From the NCBI RefSeq assembly GCF_003269295.1, contig NZ_QLTT01000012.1, positions 8,811-72,810 of the forward strand: a stretch of 64,000 bases of DNA. Direction: 5' to 3'. The notes under the pieces were generated by a model that saw only the letters and a program-made list of their open reading frames with translations, was not told the DNA's origin and ran no database searches. Position numbers and translations under genes: made by a program. The DNA is from Lentzea atacamensis. GTDB lineage: Bacteria > Actinomycetota > Actinomycetes > Mycobacteriales > Pseudonocardiaceae. This document shows, one piece after another, positions 8,420-20,610 of the stretch (position 1 is the stretch's first letter; every line of letters starts with the position of its first letter).

Positions 8420-9019
8420 CTACTTGTTCTTAGAAGCGCCCTGATAGTCATTGGTGACGATCAAAATGATCCCGGGCGCGGACGACTGAATCCCGTCAAA
8501 CCGAGGCTCAACCCGAGCCCGCAACACCGAAGCCAGCTCCTTCGCAGAAGCCTCTTCCTCAGTCCCAGGCCGGAAGTACACGGTCGTAGTGGGAATCGTC
8601 CCCTGCGAGTAGTTCCCGGTCCCCTCGACATTCCACCCGTTGGCCCGGACATCGTCCGCAGCCTTGACCGCCAACCCGGTGATGGTCGAGTTGTTGTAAA
8701 CCCGAACCGGCACCTTCGCAGCCCCGGGCTGCGTAACGGGAGGCGGCGGCACCGCGGCAGAAGACGTGGGCGGCACAGTGGTGGTCGGCGGAACCGTGGT
8801 GGTCGTCCCCGCGGGCGCCGACGACGGTGTGGAAGGCGGCTCAGACCCGGTCTGAGCTGGAGGCGCGGTCGAACTCCCCTCAGCGGAGGGCGGTGTGTCA
8901 GACCCTCCACCGAAGAGGCTGACGACGCCGATGATCAAAGCCACCGCGGCTACACCCAGCAGAGCGAAGCCGGCGGCCTTTGCCGGACGGGACGGGCTTG
9001 CGGACTCGGGGGAGGTCAT
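8420..9019 (-). CDS. LytR_C domain membrane protein
   Basis: 199 aa from the ATG at 9019, which shares its A with the TGA of the upstream gene (TGATG). Layout: a short cytoplasmic N-terminus, one membrane helix (about 16-36, AAGFALLGVAAVALIIGVV), a Pro/Thr/Ser-rich linker to about residue 105, then an extracytoplasmic LytR_C domain (KVPVRVYNNSTITGLAVKAADDVRANGWNVEG). The orthologue in M. tuberculosis (Rv0431) sits in the same order beside a DUF3263 gene and def. Role in the envelope is presumed but not shown. Confidence 0.8.
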   Translation of the reverse strand: MTSPESASPSRPAKAAGFALLGVAAVALIIGVVSLFGGGSDTPPSAEGSSTAPPAQTGSEPPSTPSSAPAGTTTTVPPTTTVPPTSSAAVPPPPVTQPGAAKVPVRVYNNSTITGLAVKAADDVRANGWNVEGTGNYSQGTIPTTTVYFRPGTEEEASAKELASVLRARVEPRFDGIQSSAPGIILIVTNDYQGASKNK

Positions 9020-9318
9020 CAGTCCTCGGTGCTCCTGGCGCGTGCACGAACCCTGGCGCGGCCTGTCCGCACGCCGCGCAGCCGCTTGACCAGCATCGGG
9101 TCGGCAGCCAGTGCGGCTTCCTTCTCGATGAGGCCGTTCAGCAGCTGGTAGTAGCGGGTGGCCGACATGTCGAACAGTTCCCTGATGGCCTGTTCCTTGG
9201 ACCCCGAGTACTTCCACCACTGACGCTCGAACGCGAGCATCGTGCGTTCGCGGCTGGTCAGCCCATCAGCGGTAGCAAGCGCCTCGGCGTGATCCATCTG
9301 GCTCCCCACGGTCGCCAC
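9019..9318 (-). CDS. DUF3263 domain protein
   Basis: 99 aa, with the family core LTSRERTMLAFERQWWKYSGSKEQAIRELFDMSATRYYQLLN, which looks like a small helix-turn-helix-like fold, followed by a basic tail. The start could be the codon at 9318 or the ATG eight codons later (MDHAEALATADG). It is the first gene of a two-gene unit with the LytR_C gene. No biochemical function is established. Equivalent of Rv0430. Confidence 0.75.
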   Translation of the reverse strand: MATVGSQMDHAEALATADGLTSRERTMLAFERQWWKYSGSKEQAIRELFDMSATRYYQLLNGLIEKEAALAADPMLVKRLRGVRTGRARVRARARSTED

Positions 9319-9405
9319 ACCATCTCAGGTGTGGGCAATTCAATCACGTGATCGTTCCAACCTACCGCGCGACACCGACAGTTTTGGACGGCTTAAAGTC
9401 TGACC

Positions 9406-9984
9406 ATGGCCGTGCACCGCATCTGCATCGTTGGCGACCCCGTGCTCCACAACCCGACGCGCGAGGTCACCGAGTTCGACACCGAGCTGAAGACGCTCGT
9501 CGACGACATGTTCGAGACGATGGCAGCTGCTCAGGGAGTCGGCCTCGCGGCCAACCAGATCGGTGTCGACCTGCGGGTGTTCGTCTACGACTGCCCTGAT
9601 GACGAGGGCAACCAGCACCGCGGCGTGATCTGCAACCCCGTGCTGGAGACCTCCGAGATCCCGGAGACCATGCCGGATCCGGACGACGACTTCGAGGGCT
9701 GCCTGTCGGTGCCGGGTGAGGCGTACCCGACCGGACGCGCCCATTGGGCGAAGGTGACCGGGCAGGACGTCGACGGGCAGCCGTTCGAGGTCGAGGGCAC
9801 CGGGTTCTTCGCGCGCTGCCTGCAGCACGAGACCGACCACCTCAACGGCTACCTCTACATCGACCGCCTCGTCGGCCGGTACAAGAAGGAGTCGAAGCGG
9901 ATGCTGCGCGACAACGAGTGGGGCCAGCCGGGCCTTTCCTGGGACCCGGCCGACCCCTCGAACTTCGTGGACGACGAGGACTAG
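9406..9984 (+). CDS. def: Peptide deformylase
   Basis: 192 aa. Removes the formyl group from the N-terminal methionine of new proteins in the cytoplasm. All three family motifs are present: [20 protein letters not shown] (metal-binding Cys) and [14 protein letters not shown] (two metal-binding His and the catalytic Glu). Length is normal for the actinobacterial type with an extended C-terminus. Its stop overlaps the stop of the convergent aldo/keto reductase (9981-9984). Same neighbourhood as Rv0429c. Confidence 0.97.
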   Translation: MAVHRICIVGDPVLHNPTREVTEFDTELKTLVDDMFETMAAAQGVGLAANQIGVDLRVFVYDCPDDEGNQHRGVICNPVLETSEIPETMPDPDDDFEGCLSVPGEAYPTGRAHWAKVTGQDVDGQPFEVEGTGFFARCLQHETDHLNGYLYIDRLVGRYKKESKRMLRDNEWGQPGLSWDPADPSNFVDDED

Positions 9985-10922
9985 GGGCGGAGCACCGACT
10001 CCACCTGGGCCAGTTCCTCGGCCGTCAACGGCCCGAACTCCAGCGCAGCCGCGTTCTCCTCGACCTGAGCCACCGTCCGGACGCCCGGAATCGGGATCAG
10101 GCGAGGGGAGCGCGCCCAGAACCACGCCAGCGCGCCCTGGACCAGCGTCCGGCCGCCTGACGTCAGCACGTCCCGCACGGCCTCCCGCGCCTGGAAGTAC
10201 TCCGGCGAAGGCTTCCCGTCGACGAAGAAGCGCAGCCACGACGGGTTCGTGACGCGCACGTCGTCGGCCGGCAACGTCGAGAACGTCTCCCGCGCGAGCA
10301 GACCCATCGCGAGCGGACGACGGCACAGCACGGCGTACTCCCCCGCGTACATCTCCGGGTTGTCGAACAGCACGTTGATGTCGGCCTGAGCGGCCACCCC
10401 GTGCTCCCCGGCCGCGAAGAAACGCGCCCGCTCGACGTCGTCGGTGCTCCAGCCGTACGCGCGGATCTTGCCTGCGGCGACCAGCGCCTCGCACTCGTCC
10501 CTCAGCAGCGCGGCGTCCTCCAGCGGCAGGTCCCCGATGTGCAGCTGGTACAGGTCGATCCGGTCGGTGCCCAGTCGCCGCAACGACCCCTCGACGGCGC
10601 GGCGCAGGTACTCGACCGATCCTTCGTTCCCGGTCATCCGGCGGGTGGCGGCGTCGAACCCGCAACCCCACTTGGTCGCGATCAGCACGTCGTCACGCAC
10701 GGACGCAAACGCTTGCCCCACCAGCGTCTCCGAGTGCCCGCAGCCGTAGACGTCGGCCGTGTCGAACAGTCGCACGCCCAGCTCGAACGATCGCTGCAGC
10801 GCCTTCACCGACTCGGCGTCGTCGGCCGGTCCCCAGCCGACCTGCGATCCGTCCGGCCCCAGGAACGGCCCTCCCATGGCCCACGTTCCGAAACCCAGCT
10901 TCACGTTGTCCAGCTCTGTCAT
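9981..10922 (-). CDS. Aldo/keto reductase
   Basis: 313 aa from ATG 10922, chosen because GGAG lies just upstream and the product begins [18 protein letters not shown]; the frame is open further up but that part covers the promoter. Motifs: [17 protein letters not shown] (catalytic Asp/Tyr), ATKWGCGF (Lys), a BIDLYQLH-type strand ([11 protein letters not shown]) and [15 protein letters not shown] for NADP(H) binding. Reduces aldehydes or ketones; the substrate is unknown. Transcription likely starts from the MerR-type promoter immediately upstream, so it may respond to oxidants, metals or drugs. Confidence 0.88.
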   Translation of the reverse strand: MTELDNVKLGFGTWAMGGPFLGPDGSQVGWGPADDAESVKALQRSFELGVRLFDTADVYGCGHSETLVGQAFASVRDDVLIATKWGCGFDAATRRMTGNEGSVEYLRRAVEGSLRRLGTDRIDLYQLHIGDLPLEDAALLRDECEALVAAGKIRAYGWSTDDVERARFFAAGEHGVAAQADINVLFDNPEMYAGEYAVLCRRPLAMGLLARETFSTLPADDVRVTNPSWLRFFVDGKPSPEYFQAREAVRDVLTSGGRTLVQGALAWFWARSPRLIPIPGVRTVAQVEENAAALEFGPLTAEELAQVESVLRP

Positions 10923-10935
10923 GGCTCCTACCGAA

Positions 10936-10964
10936 CATCCTGGAGCGCGCTCCAGGTCAAGCCA
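10936..10964 (-). promoter_or_regulatory. MerR-family type promoter/operator of the aldo/keto reductase gene
   Basis: On the minus strand TTGACC (plus 10955-10960) overlaps a perfect 18-bp palindrome CCTGGAGCGCGCTCCAGG (10939-10956), about 20-30 bases before the ATG. A -35 box followed by a GC-rich palindrome inside an overlong spacer is typical of promoters activated by MerR-family regulators. No merR gene is in this window. The divergent lysE gene shares the region. Confidence 0.65.
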
Positions 10965-11007
10965 CTTCCAGGAAAATAAAATTGCTCTCATCGGCGACCA
11001 TCAAGGC

Positions 11008-11610
11008 ATGCCACTGGACAACCTCGTCGCCTTCATCGCGGCCTCGTTCCTCATCGCACTGTCGCCAGGACCCGGTACGGCCATGGTCCTGCGACAGTCG
11101 GTGCACGGACGAAAAGCCGCGCTGGCGACGGTGTTCGGCATGGAGGTCGGCGTCGCGTGCTGGGCGATCGCCGCGGCTCTGGGCATCTCGGTGCTGCTCA
11201 CGGCGTCCGAGATCGCCTACCACGGGCTTCGGATCGCCGGCGCGGTGTTCCTGATCTACCTGGGTGTCAAGGCGCTGATCAGCAAGAGCCTGCCGTCCGC
11301 GGAACCTCCGCCCGCCAGTCACGCCTTCCGCAGTGGACTGGTCGTGAACCTGGCCAACCCGAAGCTCGGCGTGTTCGCGATCTCGTTCCTACCGCAGTTC
11401 GTGCCTGCTGGGCAGGCCGGCCAGGGGGTTCTGCTCTTCCTCGCCGCGTTCTGGGTCGTCATCGACACCTTCTGGTACCTGATCATCGTGTCGATCCTGC
11501 ACACCATCCGCGGCTGGCTCGCCCGCCCGCGGGTCCGTCCCGCGCTCGAGAAGCTGTCGGGCGGCGTGCTGCTGGCGCTCGGAATCCGGCTGGTACTCGA
11601 CCCGCGTTGA
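11008..11610 (+). CDS. LysE/RhtB family amino-acid or metabolite exporter
   Basis: 200 aa from ATG 11008 (MPLDNLVAFIAASFLIALSPGPGTAMVLRQS). The SPGPG motif near residue 20 and six predicted membrane segments define the LysE/RhtB family, which exports amino acids, homoserine lactones or similar small molecules by proton antiport. The frame is open upstream but runs through the promoter of the divergent reductase. The last ~220 bases lie opposite the zinc-ribbon gene that reads from the other side. Substrate unknown. Confidence 0.88.
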   Translation: MPLDNLVAFIAASFLIALSPGPGTAMVLRQSVHGRKAALATVFGMEVGVACWAIAAALGISVLLTASEIAYHGLRIAGAVFLIYLGVKALISKSLPSAEPPPASHAFRSGLVVNLANPKLGVFAISFLPQFVPAGQAGQGVLLFLAAFWVVIDTFWYLIIVSILHTIRGWLARPRVRPALEKLSGGVLLALGIRLVLDPR

Positions 11611-12246
11611 GATCGGGTTGCCCCGGCGCCAGAACAGCTCGGGCAGTCCGGCCAGCTCAGCCATGGTGTGGCACGCGGCCATCGACGCGTAGCCACCGGC
11701 CAGCACGTGCGCGCGAACTCGGTCCAGACGGCCGAACTCGATCACCTCGCCGGCGATGAGGAACGGCAGCACCAGCCGCCAGGCCTGGACCACCGCGGGC
11801 CGGCGCCGGTGAGGTGCGCGCATGGCCGCGCGGGCGACCCGTAAAAGGTGCTCGTTCGCGCTCATGGTGTTCGGATGCGCCGCGTGGTCCCAGCTCCACC
11901 GGCGCTCCTCCGTGACGGCGCACCGCACGCACTCGACCGGTCCGGTGCCGAGCTCGGCACCGCACCTCGAACACGCCAGCAGCGTCATCGCCCAGTCCAC
12001 GCACGTCCACGGGTACTCGCCGACGTCGGAGGAGACCACCAGCTCGGCCAGTTCCCGGTCGGCGAGCTGCGACGACATCCGCAGGGCCTCCCAGTCCGCG
12101 AGCCAGAACTGGTCGAGCAGCTCGGCGCAGAAGCCGCAGTCGGGATAGCCACGACCTGCGAGTTCTCCGCACGAAGGGCATGCGGAGACCACGGCGGGAC
12201 GTTGACCGCGACGCGCGCCGGGCGGGAACGGCTGATGATCCGCCAC
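11389..12246 (-). CDS. Zinc-ribbon hypothetical protein, 3' end antisense to lysE
   Basis: 285 aa if started at GTG 12246; GTG 12192 is an alternative, and neither has a good ribosome site. Two Cys4-type ribbons are visible: CPSCGELAGRGYPDCGFC near the start and CSRCGAELGTGPVECVRC about 70 residues later. The middle is helical (VVQAWRLVLPFLIAGEVIEFGRLDRVRAHVLAGG). The recognisable protein ends near FWRRGNPIST at 11610. The frame has no stop until 11389, so the last ~70 residues are encoded opposite lysE. Function unknown; it may bind metal or nucleic acid. Confidence 0.6.
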   Translation of the reverse strand: MADHQPFPPGARRGQRPAVVSACPSCGELAGRGYPDCGFCAELLDQFWLADWEALRMSSQLADRELAELVVSSDVGEYPWTCVDWAMTLLACSRCGAELGTGPVECVRCAVTEERRWSWDHAAHPNTMSANEHLLRVARAAMRAPHRRRPAVVQAWRLVLPFLIAGEVIEFGRLDRVRAHVLAGGYASMAACHTMAELAGLPELFWRRGNPISTRVEYQPDSERQQHAARQLLERGTDPRAGEPAADGVQDRHDDQVPEGVDDDPERGEEEQNPLAGLPSRHELR

Positions 12247-12328
12247 CTGGAAGAGATTAGGGGCAAAGGGCGCCCTTGGCAGCTGTGGCGCGCGCTGACT
12301 ATGGTCGGGTCTCGACAACTCAACACAA

Positions 12329-14904
<2,576 letters not shown>

Positions 14905-15451
14905 CGGGCGTACATCGCCTTGAGGTCGGTCGTCTCGGGATCGAGCAGCCAGACCGTCAGGGCACCTTCCAGGAACGCGATCAGCTCCACGGCTCCTGCG
15001 TCCGAGAGCACTTCGGCGAAGTGCCGGCGCAGGAGCCGGTTGCGTTCCCGGAAGCGCCGCGTGATCTCGTCGTCGCGCGCCAGGTGCTCGGCCTGCAGGA
15101 CTGTGTGCAGCGTCGCCAAACCCTTGTGCGCCACGGTGTGTTCGGCGTCCTCGAGCAACGCAGTCACGAGATCTTTCGAGGAGACGCGCGCTGCGGCCCG
15201 TGCGTCGAACTCGTCCAGAACCGCCTTGAGCAGGTTCTCCTTCGACCCGAAGTGGTGGATCACCGCGGACGGCGTGACGCCCGCCTTCTTCGCGATGGCC
15301 GCGACGCCCGTGCCCGCGTACCCGTTGACGCCGAACAGCTCGATCGCGGCGTCGACGATCTCGCGACGTCGCTCGACGCCGCGCTGCTGCACCTGTCCCT
15401 TGATCCCGACGATGGGAAAAAGAGTAGCCGTCGCCATTAAGCTGAACAACC

Positions 15452-15880
15452 ATGCAGGAAAATGAGGTCAGGACAGAGCTGGTCATCCCCGCGCCGGTGG
15501 ATGACGTGTGGCGGGTGCTGGTGGACTTCGCCGGCTACGCCGACTGGAACCCCGTCATGGAGTACACGCACGTGGACGGGATGAAGACGAAGGTGAAGGC
15601 GGCCAAGGGCACGCCGTTCGAACGCGACTTCGAGGGCGAGATCACCTCGATGGATCCTTACTCGCTGACGTCCCAGGGTGGCGAGCAGGGGACGTTCTTC
15701 GGCCGCCACCGCTGGGAGCTCACGGAGGTCGACTGCGGCACGCACCTGGTGAACGCGGAGTCGTTCACCGGCACGATGGCCGCCGGCGTGCTGGCGCAGA
15801 CCCGTGACGTGCTCGTCGCGGAGTTCGATGCTTTCAACCAGGCGCTGCTTCGGCTCTTCTCCCACAGGCCGACGAGTTGA
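15452..15880 (+). CDS. SRPBCC (START/Bet v 1-like) domain protein
   Basis: 142 aa: VRTELVIPAPVDDVWRVLVDFAGYADWNPVM, then beta strands and a long C-terminal helix (TRDVLVAEFDAFNQALLRLF), the usual helix-grip fold with a hydrophobic ligand pocket. Such proteins bind or modify lipids, polyketides or aromatic compounds. Divergent from the tetR gene that likely controls it. The short spacing suggests a leaderless or very short-leader transcript. Ligand not predictable. Confidence 0.82.
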   Translation: MQENEVRTELVIPAPVDDVWRVLVDFAGYADWNPVMEYTHVDGMKTKVKAAKGTPFERDFEGEITSMDPYSLTSQGGEQGTFFGRHRWELTEVDCGTHLVNAESFTGTMAAGVLAQTRDVLVAEFDAFNQALLRLFSHRPTS

Positions 15881-15931
15881 GACGTAGGGTGTCGGGGGCC
15901 ACCGGCTCCCGGCATCCCTCAGGAGCGTGAC

Positions 15932-16420
15932 ATGTACTCATGGGAAGACTTCCCCGTTCTCCCGACTGAGCCCGTCACCGCCCGGACCGAGCCCGCGAAG
16001 AAGGAAATCCACGTCGGCTCCCTGCATTACGCCCTGTTGCCGGACAACGGATGGGGAGCGACGATCGCGTGGGAGGCGGGTCCTGAGCTCGCGGGCAGGA
16101 TCGCCGACGACGTGTCCGCCTACCACGTCGTGGAACGGACACGTGCCGGGAATTCGCGCGTCATCGCGGAACAGCGAACAGTTCCGCGAACCGAGGAAGA
16201 CCAGGACGTCATCGAAGAGTCCGTCAACGACTATCTTGCCGAGGCCGGCATTCCGCCACGACCGCGCGGATTCGCGTGGTACCTGAAGGTCCCACCCACG
16301 CGCAGTGGCCTGAAGGAGCTGGAACGGGCCATCATCGCGAAGGACACCACCGGCCTTCCGGTTGATGTACGTCGCGTGGCCCGAGCCGCACTCGCCGACT
16401 TCGGTCGAACAGCCGAATGA
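15932..16420 (+). CDS. Conserved actinobacterial hypothetical protein (resembles DUF5956)
   Basis: 162 aa, ATG with AGGAG 8-12 bases upstream. No signal peptide or membrane helix. Recognisable segments are LHYALLPDNGWGATIAWEAGP, ESVNDYLAEAGIPPRPRGFAWYLKVPP and a C-terminal VRRVARAALADFG. I recall similar patterns annotated as DUF5956, but this is from memory and uncertain. Lies 51 bases after the SRPBCC gene and may be co-transcribed. No function can be assigned. Confidence 0.6.
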   Translation: MYSWEDFPVLPTEPVTARTEPAKKEIHVGSLHYALLPDNGWGATIAWEAGPELAGRIADDVSAYHVVERTRAGNSRVIAEQRTVPRTEEDQDVIEESVNDYLAEAGIPPRPRGFAWYLKVPPTRSGLKELERAIIAKDTTGLPVDVRRVARAALADFGRTAE

Positions 16421-16456
16421 GCCGCCCCACTGCTCTGAGGCAGGTGGCCGGTTCGG

Positions 16457-16900
16457 CTACTTCGACTCTTCTCCGACCAGGGTCTCCAGCGCGTCCAACG
16501 CGTTCACGAGCGCCGCCACGTGCTCGGGCGTGAGCTGCTCGATCCGCCGTTGCAGCTCACGCACCCGCGCGGACCGCACACCGGAGACCATCGTCTCGCC
16601 CTCCGGCGTGGGCGTTGCGAGCCACGCGCGGCCGTCCTGCGGGTCGGGTTCCCGCTTCACGTACCCGGCCTCGACCAGTGCGGCGACGATGCGGGACAGC
16701 GTCGGGGGCGCCACGCCTTCCTTGTTCGCCAGGTCGCCGAGGCGCATGGGACCGCACCTCGCGAGCGTGGCGAGCGCGGAGACCGCGCCGGGGCCGAGTC
16801 CGGGGGAACCGGTGCGTCGCAGCAACCGGGCCAGCCGGCCGATCGCCAGGTACAGACGCGCGGTCGCGTCCTCGACCTCGGCGTCAATGGGGGCCGTCAC
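16457..16900 (-). CDS. MarR family transcriptional regulator
   Basis: 147 aa with the MarR winged helix: MRLGDLANKEGVAPPTLSRIVAALVEAGYVKREPDPQDGRAWLATPTPEG. The DxR wing motif (DPQDGR) is present. The long C-terminal helix forms the dimer interface. Convergent with the preceding hypothetical gene. No divergent target gene is evident; upstream lies the 235-bp interval before thiG. The ligand and regulon are unknown. Confidence 0.9.
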   Translation of the reverse strand: MTAPIDAEVEDATARLYLAIGRLARLLRRTGSPGLGPGAVSALATLARCGPMRLGDLANKEGVAPPTLSRIVAALVEAGYVKREPDPQDGRAWLATPTPEGETMVSGVRSARVRELQRRIEQLTPEHVAALVNALDALETLVGEESK

Positions 16901-17135
16901 GGCTAGTCGTCCTCCTCGGCGGAATTCAGGTAATGGTCAATCATCCCCCAGCACGTGTGTACCCAAGGTAGCGGCTCCTCGTCGTCGAGTTCTGGCGAAG
17001 AGCCAGAACGGATCCAGCGCCTCCATGGTGAATTTCTCACTCACAAAGGAGGAAACCCGATGCACCTCGTCGCCGTAGCCGGCCACCCCGGACGGGTGCT
17101 GACCGGAATTCCGCAGAACGCGGACTTCTTTCCGC
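16901..17135. other. Intergenic region with small ORF start and hairpin
   Basis: Contains an 8-bp hairpin (16989-16996 with 17002-17009, loop GAAGA) and an excellent ribosome site AAAGGAGG (17045-17052) 7 bases before ATG 17060. That start opens a frame (MHLVAVAGHPGRVLTGIPQN) that runs into the antisense strand of thiG, so only the first 25 or so codons lie outside it. It may be a gene remnant or a leader peptide. Confidence 0.35.
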
Positions 17136-18089
<954 letters not shown>

Positions 18090-18093
<4 letters not shown>

Positions 18094-19052
18094 GAGCTTC
18101 CTCCCTTGAGCAGCTCGACCACGAGACGAGCGGTGTGCGGGGCGAGCAGGAGACCGTTGCGGTGGTGGCCGGTCGCGGCGATCACGCCGGGTTCGAGCCA
18201 GCGCACGACCGGGACGTTGTCGGGGCTGCCCGCACGGAACCCGACGGCGGTCTCGGTCAGCGCGTATTCGGCGATGCCCGGCAGCACGGTTTCCGCGTCC
18301 CGCAACAGGTCCCGCACGCCGGCGACCGTCACGTCGGTGTCGAAGCCCGCCTCGTACTGGGTGGCGCCGACCACCAGGCCGTCGTCGCGCGGCACCAGGT
18401 ACACCGGCCGGCCGGAGACCAGCGCGCGGATCGTGTGCTTCGGCGGTGGCAGGGCACCTGGCCGATGCGTGAGCCTGAGGATCTCGCCCTTCACCGGGCG
18501 GATGACGTCGCGCAACGCGGGGTGCAGCCGGCCGCTCCACGCGCCGGCGGCGATCACCTGCACCGTTCCGTCCACATCGGACCGCACACCTGCTTCCACG
18601 CATGCCTTCCACAAAGCGGAAAGCAACGCGCGGTTGTCGACCGCGAGGTCACCCGACGCGTACACACCGCCACGGACCGCAGGCCCCAGCGACGGTTCCA
18701 GCGCGCGGATCTCCCGTGAGGTCAGCAGCTCCCCCGCGTGCCGCAGGTCGGCGAGATCACCGGGCTGGGTGCCGACCGCGAGAGTGCCCGCGGTGAACAG
18801 TTCGACACCGATCGACGACGCGAAGGCAGGCCACATCGCCAGTGCCTCAACACCCTGCGCCACCACGGCTTCCTCGCCGGGCCACGCCTCCGTGAGCGGC
18901 GCGAGCATGCCGCCCGCGACCCGTGAGCCCGCGTGCGGCGAGCCCTCGTCGGAAACGGAAACCGAGTAGCCGGCCCGTGCCGCGGCCAACGCGACGGACA
19001 GGCCGATGACACCGCCACCCCGGACGGACACTTCCACAGTCAAGGCATTCAC
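18090..19052 (-). CDS. thiO: Glycine oxidase (thiamine biosynthesis)
   Basis: 320 aa from GTG 19052; because that codon is only one base after AGGGAG, the TTG or GTG a few codons later may be the true start. FAD-dependent oxidase giving dehydroglycine for ThiG. The dinucleotide-binding fold starts at once: [27 protein letters not shown]. Also visible are [54 protein letters not shown] and [17 protein letters not shown]. Somewhat shorter than many ThiO. First gene after the second TPP riboswitch. Confidence 0.92.
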
Positions 19053-19053
19053 G

Positions 19054-19147
19054 CTCCCTGCGCCGGCATGACCCGGATCAGGTTCGACGGTCGGAGCGAA
19101 CCACGCTCCCTCTCAGCCCGGTCTTCTCCAGGCTCCCGTGCGGACCG
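19054..19147 (-). ncRNA. TPP riboswitch (THI element) upstream of thiO
   Basis: Read on the minus strand: CACGGGAGCC, CCGGGCTGAGAGGGAGCG, a short GC hairpin, then GACCGTCGAACCTGATC, CGGGTCATGCCGGCGCAGGGAG. All pyrophosphate- and pyrimidine-binding helices are recognisable. The 3' AGGGAG is also the ribosome site of thiO, so control at translation is likely, as for the thiC switch. Confidence 0.95.
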
Positions 19148-19175
19148 ACACCAACATAACGGTTACGGTGCGAGC

Positions 19176-19817
19176 GTGCCAGGACTCGACGGAAACCTGA
19201 TCAGGCAACGACTCGCCGACGCGACGCTCTACCTCTGCACGCCGAACCGGCCTGATCTGGCCGAGTTCGCCGATGCGGCGCTCGCCGGCGGGGTCGACAT
19301 CATCCAGTTGCGGGACAAGTCACTCGAGGCGAAGCAGGAGATCGCCGCCCTCGAGGTGCTCGCGGAAGCCTGTGCCGCGCACGGCAAGCTCCTCGCCGTG
19401 AACGACCGCGCGGACATCGCGTACGCGGTCAGGGCGGACGTGCTGCATCTCGGCCAGGACGACCTGCCGGTCTCGTGCGCGCGTCACGTCGTCGGCGAGG
19501 AGGTCGTCATCGGGCGCTCCACGCACGACGTGGACCAGATGCAGGCGGCGGCGACGCAGCACGGCGTGGACTACTTCTGCACGGGTCCGTGCTGGCCGAC
19601 GCCGACCAAGCCGGGACGTCCCGCACCGGGGCTCGACCTCGTCCGTGCCACGAAGGGCGTGCGGCGGCCGTGGTTCGCGATCGGCGGCATCGACCTGCAG
19701 AACCTCCACGAGGTCAAGGCCGCGGGAGCCACGCGCGTGGTCGTCGTGCGGGCCATCACCGACGCCGAGGACCCCAAGGCCGCCGCCGAGTCGTTCAAAG
19801 TTGAACTTAGTAGTTGA
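19176..19817 (+). CDS. thiE: Thiamine-phosphate synthase
   Basis: 213 aa from GTG 19176. Couples HMP-PP and thiazole phosphate. TIM-barrel motifs: [50 protein letters not shown], the diphosphate loop [16 protein letters not shown], and [14 protein letters not shown]. Divergent from thiO; the start is about 28 bases from the riboswitch 5' edge, so both promoters overlap. thiE itself has no riboswitch. The upstream frame is open through the riboswitch but is not coding. Confidence 0.95.
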   Translation: MPGLDGNLIRQRLADATLYLCTPNRPDLAEFADAALAGGVDIIQLRDKSLEAKQEIAALEVLAEACAAHGKLLAVNDRADIAYAVRADVLHLGQDDLPVSCARHVVGEEVVIGRSTHDVDQMQAAATQHGVDYFCTGPCWPTPTKPGRPAPGLDLVRATKGVRRPWFAIGGIDLQNLHEVKAAGATRVVVVRAITDAEDPKAAAESFKVELSS

Positions 19818-19848
19818 AATTTGAACAAGCAGGCGTACGCTCGACGAC

Positions 19849-20610
19849 GTGAGCGCACCTGTGCTGTACCTGAGCCACGGGGCACCCCCGCTGGCTGACG
19901 ACGAGACGTGGACCAGAGAGCTCAAGGACTGGTCCGCCACCCTCCCGCGCCCGGAAGCCGTGCTCATGGTCTCCGCGCACTGGGAGGAGGCGCCGACGAC
20001 CATCGGCGCGACCGAGACCGTGCCGCTGGTCTACGACTTCTGGGGTTTCCCGCAGCGGTACTACGAGGTCACGTACGAGGCACCGGGCGCGCCCGAGCTC
20101 GCCGACGACGTCCGCAAGCTCCTCGGCGGGCACGTCGAGCAGGACGCCGAACGCGGTCTCGACCACGGCGCCTACGTGCCGCTCAAGGAGATGTTCCCCG
20201 AGGCCGACGTGCCGGTGCTGCAGATGTCGCTGCCCACGCTCGACCCGCGGCAGCTGCACGAGATCGGCCGCAAGCTCGCACCGTTGCGGGACAAGAACGT
20301 CCTGATCGTCGGCAGCGGGTTCATGACGCACAACCTGAGCTGCGTGAACTTCCCCGCCGGACCGGACTACGAGCCGCCGTCGTGGTCTGCCGAGTTCGAC
20401 GACTGGGCCAACCAGATGCTCTCCACCGGCGACGTGGACGCGTTGCTGGACTTCCAGCAGAAGGCTCCGGCCGCCGGAATCGCACATCCGAGGACTGAGC
20501 ACTTCGCGCCGTTGTTCGTGGCACTGGGCGCTGCGAGCGACGAGAAAGCCCGTACCAGCGTTGAAGGCTTCTGGTACGGGCTCTCGAAACGGTCGGTGCA
20601 GTTCAGTTAG
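19849..20610 (+). CDS. DODA-type extradiol dioxygenase (YgiD-like)
   Basis: 253 aa, GTG start. Class III ring-cleaving dioxygenase fold, related to 4,5-DOPA dioxygenase and YgiD. Conserved metal or active-site histidines are visible in YLSHGAPPL, LMVSAHWEE, GLDHGAYVPL and HPRTEHFAPL. Acts on catecholic substrates in the cytoplasm; the true substrate is unknown. The stop overlaps that of the convergent protease by 3 bases. Upstream, three TTGAA boxes (19801, 19814, 19821) lie just past the thiE end and could be part of its promoter or an operator. Confidence 0.88.
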   Translation: MSAPVLYLSHGAPPLADDETWTRELKDWSATLPRPEAVLMVSAHWEEAPTTIGATETVPLVYDFWGFPQRYYEVTYEAPGAPELADDVRKLLGGHVEQDAERGLDHGAYVPLKEMFPEADVPVLQMSLPTLDPRQLHEIGRKLAPLRDKNVLIVGSGFMTHNLSCVNFPAGPDYEPPSWSAEFDDWANQMLSTGDVDALLDFQQKAPAAGIAHPRTEHFAPLFVALGAASDEKARTSVEGFWYGLSKRSVQFS

